A stretch of DNA of 64,000 nucleotides from CAYQOX01 sp964419335 (GTDB taxonomy: Bacteria; Hinthialibacterota; Hinthialibacteria; Hinthialibacterales; Hinthialibacteraceae). The stretch's first letter is position 1. Every line of letters starts with the position of its first letter. Made by a program: the position numbers and the translations under genes. The notes under the pieces are model-generated. The model made no database searches. It had not been told where the DNA came from and saw nothing but the letters and a program-made list of their open reading frames with translations. This document shows positions 8,413-16,784 of this stretch, piece by piece. The stretch spans positions 83,260 through 147,259 of the forward strand of contig CAYQOX010000005.1 in assembly GCA_964419335.1 (NCBI GenBank), read 5' to 3'.

Positions 8413-8819
8413 GTGTACTTAACCTTTATGTCGTTATCCAAAAACATTGTTCCAGTGAAGGGGAAATAATGCAACCCTCTTATTCTCGGCTGGGAATGTA
8501 TAAGAGATTGTAGATCGTATAGGCAAGAGATTATAGGTAAACCCAACTCAACGGTTGAAATTAGAAAAATCAGAGCAAATTGGGTATTTTAATCGAATTG
8601 CAAAGCGAAAATCAATATCNNNNNNNNNNNNNNNNNNNNNNNNNNNNNNNNNNNNNNNNNNNNNNNNNNNNNNNNNNNNNNNNNNNNNNNNNNNNNNNNN
8701 NNNNNNNNNNNNNNNNNNNAATAAATTTACATTTCAAACACGGAAGAGTATAATTAAATAATGATTATGCAATCAACAATGTAAAATTTTATTACTACCT
8801 ATTTCTTTGGAGATTGGAA
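8413..8819. other. Intergenic region with a 100-base assembly gap
   Basis: Bases 8620-8719 are Ns, exactly 100, the conventional filler for a scaffold join of unknown length. The flanks (about 207 and 100 bases) are AT-rich and contain no supportable gene. The real distance between the dehydrogenase and the response regulator is unknown. Confidence 0.95.
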
Positions 8820-9182
8820 ATGGCCGAGTCTCGGGTTTTGATAGTAGACGATGAAGAAGCGGTTTTACAAATAACCAAAGCATTACTAGAGCACTTGAAT
8901 TGCCAAGTCAATGTAGCAAGAAATGGTAAAGAAGCCCTGGATATTCTACGCAACAATCAAGATCAATACGAAGTAATTATTCTGGATTATAAACTACCCA
9001 CGATGGATGGATTAGAATGCCTGCAAAAAATACGTACATTTTGCGATGTCCCCGTGATTCTTACCAGCGGGGCGGTCGAAGGTATAGACGAAACCATCTT
9101 GGAGCAGTATGGAGCGCAAGCATTGCTCTTAAAACCTTTTACTATGCAAGACGTGGAAACAAAGTTGAAGGAAGTCTTATAA
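8820..9182 (+). CDS. Stand-alone response-regulator receiver protein
   Basis: The protein has 120 residues and is a receiver domain only. It has the acidic pair in VLIVDDEE, the phospho-acceptor Asp in VIILDYKLPTMDG, the Thr/Ser switch in ILTSGA and the conserved Lys in LLKPF. Single-domain receivers relay phosphate to partners (CheY- or Spo0F-like) or act allosterically. There is no output domain and no kinase next to it. ATG 8820 is chosen over TTG 8814 because GGAG at 8809-8812 is correctly spaced for it. The gene begins 100 bases after the assembly gap, so an upstream partner could be hidden there. Confidence 0.88.
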   Translation: MAESRVLIVDDEEAVLQITKALLEHLNCQVNVARNGKEALDILRNNQDQYEVIILDYKLPTMDGLECLQKIRTFCDVPVILTSGAVEGIDETILEQYGAQALLLKPFTMQDVETKLKEVL

Positions 9183-9296
9183 AGCCTCCATCCGCAAATC
9201 ACCTTCATCAAGAGGACCCTCATGTGAATAAAAAAATCCCTCACAGTAATTTCTCACCATGAGAGATTTCTTTCAATTCCAAACAGGATATAAAAG

Positions 9297-9758
9297 CTAT
9301 TCGTTTGCCTCGTTCGACGTTTCTTCAACCTTTTCCGCCATCTTGGCCTGATCGGGTTCCTTCGCATAACGAGGATCCACTCCCTTCACGAGTTCAGGGC
9401 GTAATTTCTTACGGCGTGCGGGGATACGTGTACCCTTACCGGAACGTTCGCGCAGATAGTAGAGTTTCGCTCGACGAACCCGTCCACGACGTACAACATT
9501 AATGGACTCAATGCGAGGAGAATGGATGGGGAAACAACGTTCCACACCCACACCAGAAGAAATTTTACGTATGGTGAAAGTTTCACCGAGACCGGAACCG
9601 GCACGGGCAATCACAACGCCTTCAAAGACCTGGATACGCTCTTTCTCTCCTTCGACAACCCGGGTGTTGACACGAATGGTGTCACCCGCTTGGAAAAAGG
9701 GGAGATCATTGCGCATTTGCGAGTTTTCAAATGCTTTAAGGGCGGGATGTTCCATCAT
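9297..9758 (-). CDS. rplS: Large-subunit ribosomal protein bL19
   Basis: The protein has 153 residues, against about 115 in most bacteria. The L19 core is clear: FQAGDTIRVNTRVVEGEKERIQVFEGVVI, FTIRKISSGVGVERCFPIHSP, and RRGRVRRAKLYYLRERSGKGTRI. L19 sits at the 30S-50S interface. The last 35 residues form a charged extension (KGVDPRYAKEPDQ, then Glu-rich). It is the last gene of the ylxM-ffh-rpsP-rimM-trmD operon, the usual place of rplS. Many bL19 proteins begin close to this Met. Confidence 0.97.
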   Translation of the reverse strand: MMEHPALKAFENSQMRNDLPFFQAGDTIRVNTRVVEGEKERIQVFEGVVIARAGSGLGETFTIRKISSGVGVERCFPIHSPRIESINVVRRGRVRRAKLYYLRERSGKGTRIPARRKKLRPELVKGVDPRYAKEPDQAKMAEKVEETSNEANE

Positions 9759-9841
9759 TCACTCCTTGTTCTATTTAAAATTTGTTTTCATTCAGAAAGT
9801 AAAAAAATTAGGTGCACAAAAGAGGTATTGTAATCGTTTTT

Positions 9842-10402
9842 TTATTTTGCGCAAAGCCTATCAAGGATAATTGCAGCCGCACTGCGTACCGAAAGATGAT
9901 TATACTCCGTTACGCCGCAAATCGGCTCTAATACATAATCACAGCGACGGATAAATTCTCCAATTAAACCCCATCCTGTGCCAAAGAGTAATAGATAGGG
10001 AGAAGAATCGTCATTCAGTTTTTTTTTCATTTCTTCAAATCCAATCGAATGCTTCATGCTTTTAGCCGTAGTGGCAATCAAAGTAGGTTTGGTACCATGG
10101 ACTGATTGAATGTCTTCAATACAGTCTTCCATATGTTCTTTAACCTCCATAATGGATAACGCATCTGTGCGAGTGCGATTGTATTGAATACCGTAATCAC
10201 TACGCCAAAACCCCGCGATTCTTCCCGCTAGGTAAATCATCGTAGGAAGATGATTGACGACATAATATTTCTTAACCCCGTAGGTCATGCACGAGCGAGC
10301 GATGTCGTGTAAATCCAAAGGAGTGATCGAGGTAGTAATCACCTCCCCACTCTTTTTGTAAACAGGATAATGTAAAAGTGCCGTATAAAGCGGGGCGGTC
10401 AT
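9842..10402 (-). CDS. TrmD-linked SPOUT-type RNA methyltransferase
   Basis: The protein has 186 residues. It matches the small family of SAM-dependent RNA methyltransferase-like proteins encoded between trmD and rplS in Aquificae, Thermotogae and several delta-proteobacterial lineages (RNA_Me_trans type). Recognisable parts are ALLHYPVYKKSGEVITTSITPLDLHDIARSC at the N terminus, LLFGTGWGL (SAM-binding trefoil loop) and YNHLSVRSAAAIILDRL at the C terminus, the last being the SPOUT knot signature. It overlaps trmD by four bases (ATGA), so the two are translationally coupled. The RNA target is not known. No catalytic assignment is made. Confidence 0.82.
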   Translation of the reverse strand: MTAPLYTALLHYPVYKKSGEVITTSITPLDLHDIARSCMTYGVKKYYVVNHLPTMIYLAGRIAGFWRSDYGIQYNRTRTDALSIMEVKEHMEDCIEDIQSVHGTKPTLIATTAKSMKHSIGFEEMKKKLNDDSSPYLLLFGTGWGLIGEFIRRCDYVLEPICGVTEYNHLSVRSAAAIILDRLCAK

Positions 10403-11112
10403 TGTTGGCCTTTCGATTTATTTCGATGTTGCTTCAGTAAGTAGGCTGAATATAAATCCGGACGGCGCTTCATCGTTCTGCGTGTGGCTTGTTCACGACG
10501 CCACAACTCAATTTCCGCATGATTGCCGCTTAGAAGTATTTCCGGCACTTGCATTCCCCGTACCTCGCGCGGACGTGTATACCGGGGACAATCCAATAAG
10601 CCCGTGGTGAAGGAATCTTCTTCTACTGAGGCACTTGAACCTACCACGCCTGGGATTAAACGCACCACCGAATCGACGATTACCATAGCGGGTAATTCAC
10701 CCCCGGTGAGAACATAATCACCGAGGGAAATCTCATCGGGGTGGAAATAATCCAGTACCCGTTGATCAATCCCCTTATAATGGCCACAGACAAGGAGTAG
10801 ATGTTCCTTTTGGGCGAATTCTTCGGCAATGGATTGGTTATAGCCACGTCCCTGAGGGGTGGTTACAATAAGATGGGTAGACTCCCCTTTTAAAGATTCG
10901 ATCGCCTCGATCAAAGGCTCTGCCAGCATCACCATTCCATCGCCGCCGCCGTATTGCTCATCGTCGGTTTTGTGGTGACGATCATGGGTCCAATCACGAA
11001 GATTATGCACCTTGATATCCACATACCCAGCCTCTTGCGCCCGTTTGATAATACTTTCATGAAAGGGGCCATGAAACATTTCGACAAAAGTTGTGAGAAT
11101 ATCAATGCGCAT
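10399..11112 (-). CDS. trmD: tRNA (guanine-N1)-methyltransferase
   Basis: The protein has 237 residues, the normal length. TrmD methylates G37 of tRNAs with a G36 using SAM and prevents +1 frameshifting. Signatures include IDILTTFVEMF, DDEQYGGGDGMVM, LVCGHYKGIDQRV, and ISLGDYVLTGGELPAMVIVDSVVRLIPGV (deep trefoil knot SAM site), ending with the DNA-binding-like C-terminal helices. It lies between rimM and the SPOUT gene in the conserved ribosome-maturation operon. Confidence 0.98.
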   Translation of the reverse strand: MRIDILTTFVEMFHGPFHESIIKRAQEAGYVDIKVHNLRDWTHDRHHKTDDEQYGGGDGMVMLAEPLIEAIESLKGESTHLIVTTPQGRGYNQSIAEEFAQKEHLLLVCGHYKGIDQRVLDYFHPDEISLGDYVLTGGELPAMVIVDSVVRLIPGVVGSSASVEEDSFTTGLLDCPRYTRPREVRGMQVPEILLSGNHAEIELWRREQATRRTMKRRPDLYSAYLLKQHRNKSKGQQ

Positions 11113-11143
11113 TCTGTATCCCCCACGTGTGTAGACTCAACAA

Positions 11144-11683
11144 CTATTCGTTGGTTTCATCCTTTGCAGGAGGAGAGACTACGATCATTTGTTCTTCACG
11201 TTTGACTTCTTTCACCACTTCCAAGCAAGCGGGAAGTAAGCGTTCATGGCCTTGGCGATCTCGAATCACCAGGACATCGCTTTCGCCGGTTTCGATAACT
11301 TGTTCAATTCGTCCCAATTCTTCACCGCTTTCGGTCACCGCTCGGGCAAAAAGAAAGTCCGATTCATAGAAATAATTCTCTTCCAGGGTGGGGAGGTCAT
11401 CTTCATGAACCCAGAGAACTTTGCCAAGAAGAGGGGTTAATTGCTCCCGAGTATCAATACCTTCCAATTTGATAATCGGAGTTTTAATAGACCCACGAAC
11501 CCATTCAACCTGATAAACCGAGTCAAGACCTTCAACATAGACTCGATCTAAGATCTCCAATAAATCGGGATCACCACTGAAAGATTTATACTTGAATTCA
11601 CCTTTGAGGGCATGCGGTTTTACAATTTTGCCCAAATAAACTCGATCTTCAGGTACCGTTTTTTTTCGACGTCGAATGGGCAT
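11144..11683 (-). CDS. rimM: 16S rRNA processing protein RimM
   Basis: The protein has 179 residues. RimM binds ribosomal protein uS19 and assists maturation of the 30S head. The N-terminal RimM domain shows the family motif YLGKIVKPHALKGEFKYKSFSGD. The C-terminal PRC-barrel contains FYESDFLFARAVTESGEELGRIEQVIETGESDVLVIRDRQG and LLPACLEVVKEVKREEQMIVV. Its place between the KH-domain gene and trmD is the standard gene order. Confidence 0.96.
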   Translation of the reverse strand: MPIRRRKKTVPEDRVYLGKIVKPHALKGEFKYKSFSGDPDLLEILDRVYVEGLDSVYQVEWVRGSIKTPIIKLEGIDTREQLTPLLGKVLWVHEDDLPTLEENYFYESDFLFARAVTESGEELGRIEQVIETGESDVLVIRDRQGHERLLPACLEVVKEVKREEQMIVVSPPAKDETNE

Positions 11684-11754
11684 AGTTCAATCAATAAAAG
11701 CGGGTGAATGAATCATAAAACCGCGAAACGATAACACCCTTTGGGTTGAGTGAT

Positions 11755-12006
11755 TTATTCGTCCTCTTCGGCAATCTCGATATGGGTACGAAGATTATCG
11801 AGTGAAGCTCGAGCAGACATGACTTGGCGAATCGCTTGGGCAGTACGCCCATTCCGGCCAATAATCTTCCCCATATCTTCTTGGTGAACATGGAGAGTGA
11901 ACTCGATGGTTCCATCATCCAATTTTTTCTCGGTAATTTCGACATCTTCGGGATATTTGACCAATGATTTTGTCAGATAAATTAATAAATCTTTCATAGC
12001 CATCAC
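11755..12006 (-). CDS. KH-domain RNA-binding protein (KhpA/YlqC type)
   Basis: The protein has 83 residues. Its single KH domain has the RNA-contacting loop GRNG within MGKIIGRNGRTAQAIR, preceded by FTLHVHQED. KhpA proteins bind small RNAs and mRNAs, often together with KhpB. It lies between rpsP and rimM, as in Firmicutes and many other phyla, so identification by context and motif is solid. Confidence 0.92.
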   Translation of the reverse strand: MMAMKDLLIYLTKSLVKYPEDVEITEKKLDDGTIEFTLHVHQEDMGKIIGRNGRTAQAIRQVMSARASLDNLRTHIEIAEEDE

Positions 12007-12059
12007 TTTCTGGCTGTCAGAGCCAGGTCAATTTCCTCCGCTGAATAGATAGGGGTTCA

Positions 12060-12530
12060 TTAGGAAGATTTATCTTCTTCGCTAGACACTTCGGTTGCTT
12101 CGGCAGCCGGTTTTTCAGTTTCGGTTACTTCGGGTTGAGGTTCAGGGGCTGTTTCGGTTTTTGCTTCAGACTCTACAGTCTCTTGAAGCGGAGAAACAGG
12201 TTCTTCCGTACGGGTTTCGGGAATATCGTCAATTCTGGTATTCTCTTCGGATGCGAGAATCGATTTATAAGAGCCATCTTTAAAGCGGCCAAGAATACCG
12301 TAATTTTTTAATAAAGAGCGGGCGGTTTCGCTCAGCTGCGCCCCATTTTCTAACCACTGATAAATATCTTTTTCTCGTAAAGACACTTGGGCTGGTTCTT
12401 TTACGGGGTCATACCAGCCAATATCAGCAACCGTCTTGCCATCACGGCGCCAGCGTGAATCCACAACCACCAAGCGATAGAAAGGCAAGTTTCTTTTGCC
12501 CATCCGTTTCAATCGAATTTTGAGAGCCAT
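12060..12530 (-). CDS. rpsP: Small-subunit ribosomal protein bS16 with long acidic tail
   Basis: The first 85 residues are a standard bS16 (KIRLKRMGKRNLPFYRLVVVDSRWRRDGK and IGWYDPVKEP). The protein continues to 156 residues with an acidic, Glu/Thr/Pro/Ala-rich tail from about residue 100, which is unusually long; most bS16 proteins have 80-90 residues. bS16 is needed for 30S assembly. It is the third gene of the operon after ylxM and ffh. Confidence 0.97.
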   Translation of the reverse strand: MALKIRLKRMGKRNLPFYRLVVVDSRWRRDGKTVADIGWYDPVKEPAQVSLREKDIYQWLENGAQLSETARSLLKNYGILGRFKDGSYKSILASEENTRIDDIPETRTEEPVSPLQETVESEAKTETAPEPQPEVTETEKPAAEATEVSSEEDKSS

Positions 12531-12579
12531 TCAATGTCCTCCTAGTTAGAAATGTATAAATAAATTAATGGTTAATCAA

Positions 12580-13974
12580 TTACATGTCAGGAAACATGCC
12601 ACGCATGTTTTTCATTTTTTTCATCATTTTTTTGTTCATTTTGGATTTTTTACTCTTGCCTTTGCCTTTTTTCTTCCCGCCCCCGGCCATAAAACTCATC
12701 ATATCCTTGGTTTGGGCAAACTGCTTAAGCAGGCGATTGACCTCTTTCATACTGGTCCCGCTACCTTTAGCAATCCGGCGTTTGCGACTGCCACCAATCA
12801 GATTGGGCATTGCGCGTTCTTCGGGGGTCATCGAGAGAATAATAGCCTCGACATATTTCATCTCACCTTCGCTAAGGTCGAGATTTTTTGCCATCTCATT
12901 GCCACCCATTCCGGGAAGCATCGACATGAGGCTGCCCAGACCGCCCAAATTTTGAACCTGACGTATTTGTTTCAAAAAATCATCAAAAGTATACGTTTGG
13001 TCCATAATTTTTTGCTGCATTTGCATGGCTTCTTCTTCGTTTATGGTACTTTGGGCTTTTTCAATAAGAGATAACACATCGCCCATTCCCAAAATGCGGG
13101 AAGCCATCCGTTCGGGAAAGAAATATTCCAAATCTTCCAGTTTTTCACCCACACCGGCATAAAGGATCGGTTTCCCGGTAATTTGGCGGATCGAGATCGC
13201 CGCACCACCGCGGGTGTCACTATCCAACTTCGTCAAGATCGTACCGTTAATGCTTAATTGTTCATTGAATTGCTGGGCTTGATTGACCGCATCCTGCCCC
13301 ACCATGGCATCGACAACAAAAAGAATATGGGTTGGTCGCCAAGAGCGTTGGATGCGTTTTACCTCGTTCATCATGTCTTCATCAACATGAAGACGTCCGG
13401 CGGTATCGAGAATGACCACGTCATTCCCTTCTCGTTTTGCATGTTTAGAACTTTGTTTGGCGATATCCACTGGATCGGTATCGGTGCCCATCTCAAAGAC
13501 AGGCATACCTGCTTGTTCGCCAACCACCTGAAGCTGCCTCACAGCAGCGGGACGATATACGTCGCCGGCACAAAGCAAGGGCTTACGACCTTCTTCCTTG
13601 GCCAGTTTCATCGCCAATTTGGCGCAGGTGGTCGTTTTACCGGAACCTTGGAGACCCACCATCATGATGCGAATATCGCCGCTGGGAGGAATTTCCAGTT
13701 TTTGCTCTTTGCCGCCCAGCAAGGCGGTAAGTTCTTCGTTAACAATTTTGACAACCTGTTGCCCAGGTTCCAAACCTTTGAGAATCTCAGCGCCGGTAGC
13801 GCGTTCTTCAATACGCTTACAAAAGTCGCGCGTCACCTGGTAATTGACATCAGCTTCAAGTAGAGCCTTACGGACTTCACGCAGAGCGTCCTTGATTTGG
13901 TTTTCGTTCAGGTGTGCTTTCCCGGTCAAGTTACGGAAAATATCTTGAAAGCGACTCTGTAAATTTTCAAACAT
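12580..13974 (-). CDS. ffh: Signal recognition particle GTPase Ffh
   Basis: Ffh binds SRP RNA and the signal sequence of nascent membrane proteins and delivers ribosomes to FtsY. ATG 13974 is chosen over the upstream ATG 14019 because GAGG lies seven bases before it and the protein then starts MFENLQSRFQDIF, the family N terminus; this gives 464 residues. It carries the NG domain with G1 GLQGSGKTTTCAKLA, G3 DTAGRLHVDEDMM, G4 TKLD and RGGAAIS, followed by the Met-rich M domain from about residue 310. The tail is very basic (KKKGKGKSKKSK, then several MKK repeats), which fits SRP RNA contact. It follows ylxM by 34 bases. Confidence 0.98.
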   Translation of the reverse strand: MFENLQSRFQDIFRNLTGKAHLNENQIKDALREVRKALLEADVNYQVTRDFCKRIEERATGAEILKGLEPGQQVVKIVNEELTALLGGKEQKLEIPPSGDIRIMMVGLQGSGKTTTCAKLAMKLAKEEGRKPLLCAGDVYRPAAVRQLQVVGEQAGMPVFEMGTDTDPVDIAKQSSKHAKREGNDVVILDTAGRLHVDEDMMNEVKRIQRSWRPTHILFVVDAMVGQDAVNQAQQFNEQLSINGTILTKLDSDTRGGAAISIRQITGKPILYAGVGEKLEDLEYFFPERMASRILGMGDVLSLIEKAQSTINEEEAMQMQQKIMDQTYTFDDFLKQIRQVQNLGGLGSLMSMLPGMGGNEMAKNLDLSEGEMKYVEAIILSMTPEERAMPNLIGGSRKRRIAKGSGTSMKEVNRLLKQFAQTKDMMSFMAGGGKKKGKGKSKKSKMNKKMMKKMKNMRGMFPDM

Positions 13975-14008
13975 ATAAAACCTCGTGTTTTGTTTCCAGA
14001 ACTTGGTT

Positions 14009-14416
14009 TTAGTTTTCAATCAATTGGAGCAGATGTTGAATCTTCTTACGCAAAGGATTGGTATCAAATAGGATATCATCATCCAGCATTTTGGTGATCG
14101 TTCTTAGTTCAGCTCGTATTGTTTCTAGTTTCATCGATGATTTGGCTAGGCTGGAATGGGTATTACGCTGAGCGACCAGCCCCAAATGTTCCTCAAACTT
14201 TTCCAACGCCTTTTTACCATGTTGAATCGCGTCGTGAACCGCTTGACGTGAGATATTTTCACTTTCTGCAATTTCACCAAAGGACAAATCTTCATTATAA
14301 TGAAGGTCTATAAAGTCTTTTTGTCTTTCGGTTAAAAGACTGCCGTAGACTTCAAGCAAGCGGGAAAGAATGTATTTTTCTTTTAAACTTTTTTCAACGC
14401 TCGAGTTCGCATCCAT
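14009..14416 (-). CDS. ylxM: YlxM/p13-like helix-turn-helix protein
   Basis: The protein has 135 residues. The sigma-70 region-4-like helix-turn-helix LLTERQKDFIDLHYNEDLSFGEIAESENISRQAVHDAIQHGKKALEKFEE is the hallmark of YlxM, always encoded just before ffh. YlxM is thought to modulate SRP activity; its function is not fully settled. It is the first gene of the long leftward operon and sits 65 bases after the predicted transcription start, with AAGGG as a ribosome site. The C-terminal 45 residues are longer than in typical YlxM and show no known motif. Confidence 0.9.
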   Translation of the reverse strand: MDANSSVEKSLKEKYILSRLLEVYGSLLTERQKDFIDLHYNEDLSFGEIAESENISRQAVHDAIQHGKKALEKFEEHLGLVAQRNTHSSLAKSSMKLETIRAELRTITKMLDDDILFDTNPLRKKIQHLLQLIEN

Positions 14417-14487
14417 CGAGCCCTTACTTTCTAACCTTTAAAGTTACTGCTTACACCCAATTACGTAAAGAGAAAATCCTTGACAGG

Positions 14488-14515
14488 ATTATATACTTGA
14501 TTTGTTAAGCGTCAA
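14488..14515 (-). promoter_or_regulatory. Strong promoter of the ylxM-ffh-rpsP-trmD-rplS operon
   Basis: The -35 TTGACG (5 of 6) at 14510-14515, a 16-base spacer and the -10 TATAAT (6 of 6) at 14488-14493 predict a transcription start near 14481, about 65 bases upstream of ylxM. No other convincing promoter is seen inside the eight-gene operon. Confidence 0.75.
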
Positions 14516-14588
14516 GCGTTTCACAAATCCAATAAATGAATTACCGCTTGTAATTCCCGGCTTAACACAAAGAAGAGTTTCCAGACCT

Positions 14589-14616
14589 TTGAGGAAAAAG
14601 GAGTTCCACTTATACT
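14589..14616 (+). promoter_or_regulatory. Promoter candidate for the aldolase-aminotransferase-thrB operon
   Basis: TTGAGG at 14589-14594 (4 of 6), 16 bases, then TATACT at 14611-14616 (5 of 6). Transcription would start near 14623, leaving a leader of about 65 bases before the GTG start. Confidence 0.5.
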
Positions 14617-14640
14617 GTGTTAGGTAATTCCACGATAATT

Positions 14641-14660
14641 TTATCAAACAATTATGATAA
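14641..14660. promoter_or_regulatory. Inverted repeat between promoter and first gene (operator candidate)
   Basis: TTATCA, eight bases, TGATAA forms a perfect six-base dyad about 18 bases downstream of the predicted transcription start and 28 bases before the GTG start. It could be a repressor site or a weak hairpin. No regulator gene lies next to it. Confidence 0.3.
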
Positions 14661-14687
14661 TAAAATAACATAGAGGAGAAAAGCAAA

Positions 14688-16751
14688 GTGGCTCTTGAAA
14701 AGAATCTTCTAGGCGTTGTGCATACAACCCTGTTTTCCGGACCGGGTAACACAAACTCTGTCATGCGCGGCGAAGGACCTAAAGAGTATGTCCTCAATAC
14801 ACTCCAATGGCTCATCGATGATCCACATTTCAAATCACTTGAAATTACTAAAATTAAGTCGCGTTCGGTGCGAAAAGAAGTGAAGCAAAGGCTGGATCAA
14901 GCACGCACCACGGGGCAATTGTCCGAAGTGGTGTATTCAGCCCAGCCGGTACAGCTAATTAATGAAGACCGCATCGTGGAACCCTCGGATATTTCTTCTT
15001 TGGACGAGAATGAACGAAGCAAAGCGGTAGAACGTTTAAAAGCTTGCGTCGAGGAAGCCATTGAACTTGGATGTGATAAGTTCGCTTTTTACAGTGGGAA
15101 AGACCCCGCAATTCTACAAAGACTCGAAGGATTCCAAGCGGATACCACACGCCAAGAGGCTTTATCGCAATTGCGGCGTTCAGTCCATGAGGTTTGTGAA
15201 TATATTGAAAGTCAAAGTCATCCGATGATTCCCGTATTGGAAGTCTTTGACTACCGCGTAAATCCCCAAGGTACTGGATTTTTTAAAGAATCACTTATCG
15301 GGCCTGCCGATCGCGCAGAAATGCTGGCTGAATATGTACGTAACTATTATGGACATAAGCAATTTGGCTTAATGATCGATACGAGTCATGCGATGATATC
15401 CAACGAGGGGCCGGATACGCTAAAAAAGTTGGCGCCCTATCTGGCACATTTTCATGTCGCCAATGTAGTGTTAAATCGTAACAATCCCGATGGTGATGCC
15501 CGCTACGGCGATGTACATCCCGCCTTTCATGTCCCTGATAGTGAGGTAACCAATCCGGTATTGGGACAATATTTAAAGGCTCTAGTTGAATCTGAATATG
15601 AGGGAACGATCTCCTTTGAAATCAAACCTTTCGGTAGTGAAGTTCCTACTGATATTGTTGGAGCCGCAAAATCATTGCTATTCGGTGCGCGCAACCGCAT
15701 CGATGTGAACTATGCCCTGCGAAAAAATTTCAAGTTTCAAACACGCCGCTTCTTTACCGACGATCTTTGGGATCGACTTTCAGAAATGCGGGTTAAAAAT
15801 CCCAAGTTGATTAATGAACGCATGACGGCGCGCAAACAGCGTGAGGTTCTCGCTCCGAATGGGAAACTTACTATCTTGGCGGCAGACCATCCCGCACGGA
15901 TGGTAACCAACGTAGGTGAGGAAAGCACGGCTATGGGCGATCGCTTCGAGTACATTGGACGCTGTGCCCGAGTGATGATGGCCTCGGAAATCGATGGAAT
16001 CATGGCAACCGCCGATGTAATTGAAGACCTCGTGTTGATCGATTCAATATTTCAAGATAAGCATGGTAAAAGTTTTTTGGATGAAAAAGTGTTGATCGCT
16101 TGCATGAACCGTAGTGGTTTGGCAGGTGCACGCTATGAAATGATGGATCGCATGACAGCCTATCGCGATGTGAAGAAGATCAAAGATCTAAAACTTGATG
16201 GTGCAAAGATGCTCATGCGTTTGGCGGTTCCCGACCCTTATGATCGCTATTGTATCCAAACCATGGAAGAATGCGCGCGGTGCATTGAAGCATGTAATAA
16301 TTACGACATGCCAGTGTTTATGGAACCCCTTCCCGTGCGTCAAGTGGATGGGCGTTACAGTGTGATCATGAACGCCGATGATCTCATCCGGGTGATCGGG
16401 GTGGCTTCTGGACTCTCCCATTCCTCGGCGAATATGTGGATGAAAATCCCTTATGTAGATAATTATCACCGGGTTGCACAATCGTTTTCAGGACCCATTT
16501 TAATGCTGGGGGGCGAAGCTCAAGGGAATCCGATTAATGTGATCGAGCATTTCGTGCGTGGTCTGGGCGAAGGTGAAAACGTTCGCGGTGCTATGGTGGG
16601 ACGCAATGTTCTCTTCCCTGGCGATGATGATCCCGCAGCGGTAGCCCAAGGGATTTGCGATATTGTACATAAAGGGATTTGCGCTAATACAGCGGTGATG
16701 AGCATTTCAGAGCATCGGGGCAAAGATATGGATCTTCTCCCGCAAGAATAA
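14688..16751 (+). CDS. Fusion: sugar-phosphate isomerase/epimerase-like domain + Cgl0159-type aldolase domain
   Basis: The protein has 687 residues and starts at GTG with GAGGAG 11 bases upstream. Residues about 1-345 resemble the xylose-isomerase-like TIM barrel (AP endonuclease 2 family): MIPVLEVFDYRV, FGLMIDTSHAMI, and a C-terminal GTISFEIKPFG that places the metal-binding Glu, Asp and His. Residues about 375-687 resemble the class I aldolase-like (beta/alpha)8 proteins related to Corynebacterium Cgl0159, found in inositol loci: LTILAADHPARM, DGAKMLMRLAVPD (candidate Schiff-base Lys), VFMEPLPV, LMLGGEAQGNP, GAMVGRNVLFPG. A two-barrel protein could isomerise a sugar phosphate and then cleave it, but the substrate is unknown. 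It heads a rightward operon with the aminotransferase fusion (33-base gap) and thrB. Confidence 0.7.
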   Translation: MALEKNLLGVVHTTLFSGPGNTNSVMRGEGPKEYVLNTLQWLIDDPHFKSLEITKIKSRSVRKEVKQRLDQARTTGQLSEVVYSAQPVQLINEDRIVEPSDISSLDENERSKAVERLKACVEEAIELGCDKFAFYSGKDPAILQRLEGFQADTTRQEALSQLRRSVHEVCEYIESQSHPMIPVLEVFDYRVNPQGTGFFKESLIGPADRAEMLAEYVRNYYGHKQFGLMIDTSHAMISNEGPDTLKKLAPYLAHFHVANVVLNRNNPDGDARYGDVHPAFHVPDSEVTNPVLGQYLKALVESEYEGTISFEIKPFGSEVPTDIVGAAKSLLFGARNRIDVNYALRKNFKFQTRRFFTDDLWDRLSEMRVKNPKLINERMTARKQREVLAPNGKLTILAADHPARMVTNVGEESTAMGDRFEYIGRCARVMMASEIDGIMATADVIEDLVLIDSIFQDKHGKSFLDEKVLIACMNRSGLAGARYEMMDRMTAYRDVKKIKDLKLDGAKMLMRLAVPDPYDRYCIQTMEECARCIEACNNYDMPVFMEPLPVRQVDGRYSVIMNADDLIRVIGVASGLSHSSANMWMKIPYVDNYHRVAQSFSGPILMLGGEAQGNPINVIEHFVRGLGEGENVRGAMVGRNVLFPGDDDPAAVAQGICDIVHKGICANTAVMSISEHRGKDMDLLPQE

Positions 16752-16784
16752 ATGAGAACGTTTTGAATCAGGTAAACATATAGA

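Noticed and set aside
13258..13863. 201-codon frame opposite ffh
   Set aside because: Entirely antisense to a certain gene, without its own signals; a shadow frame.
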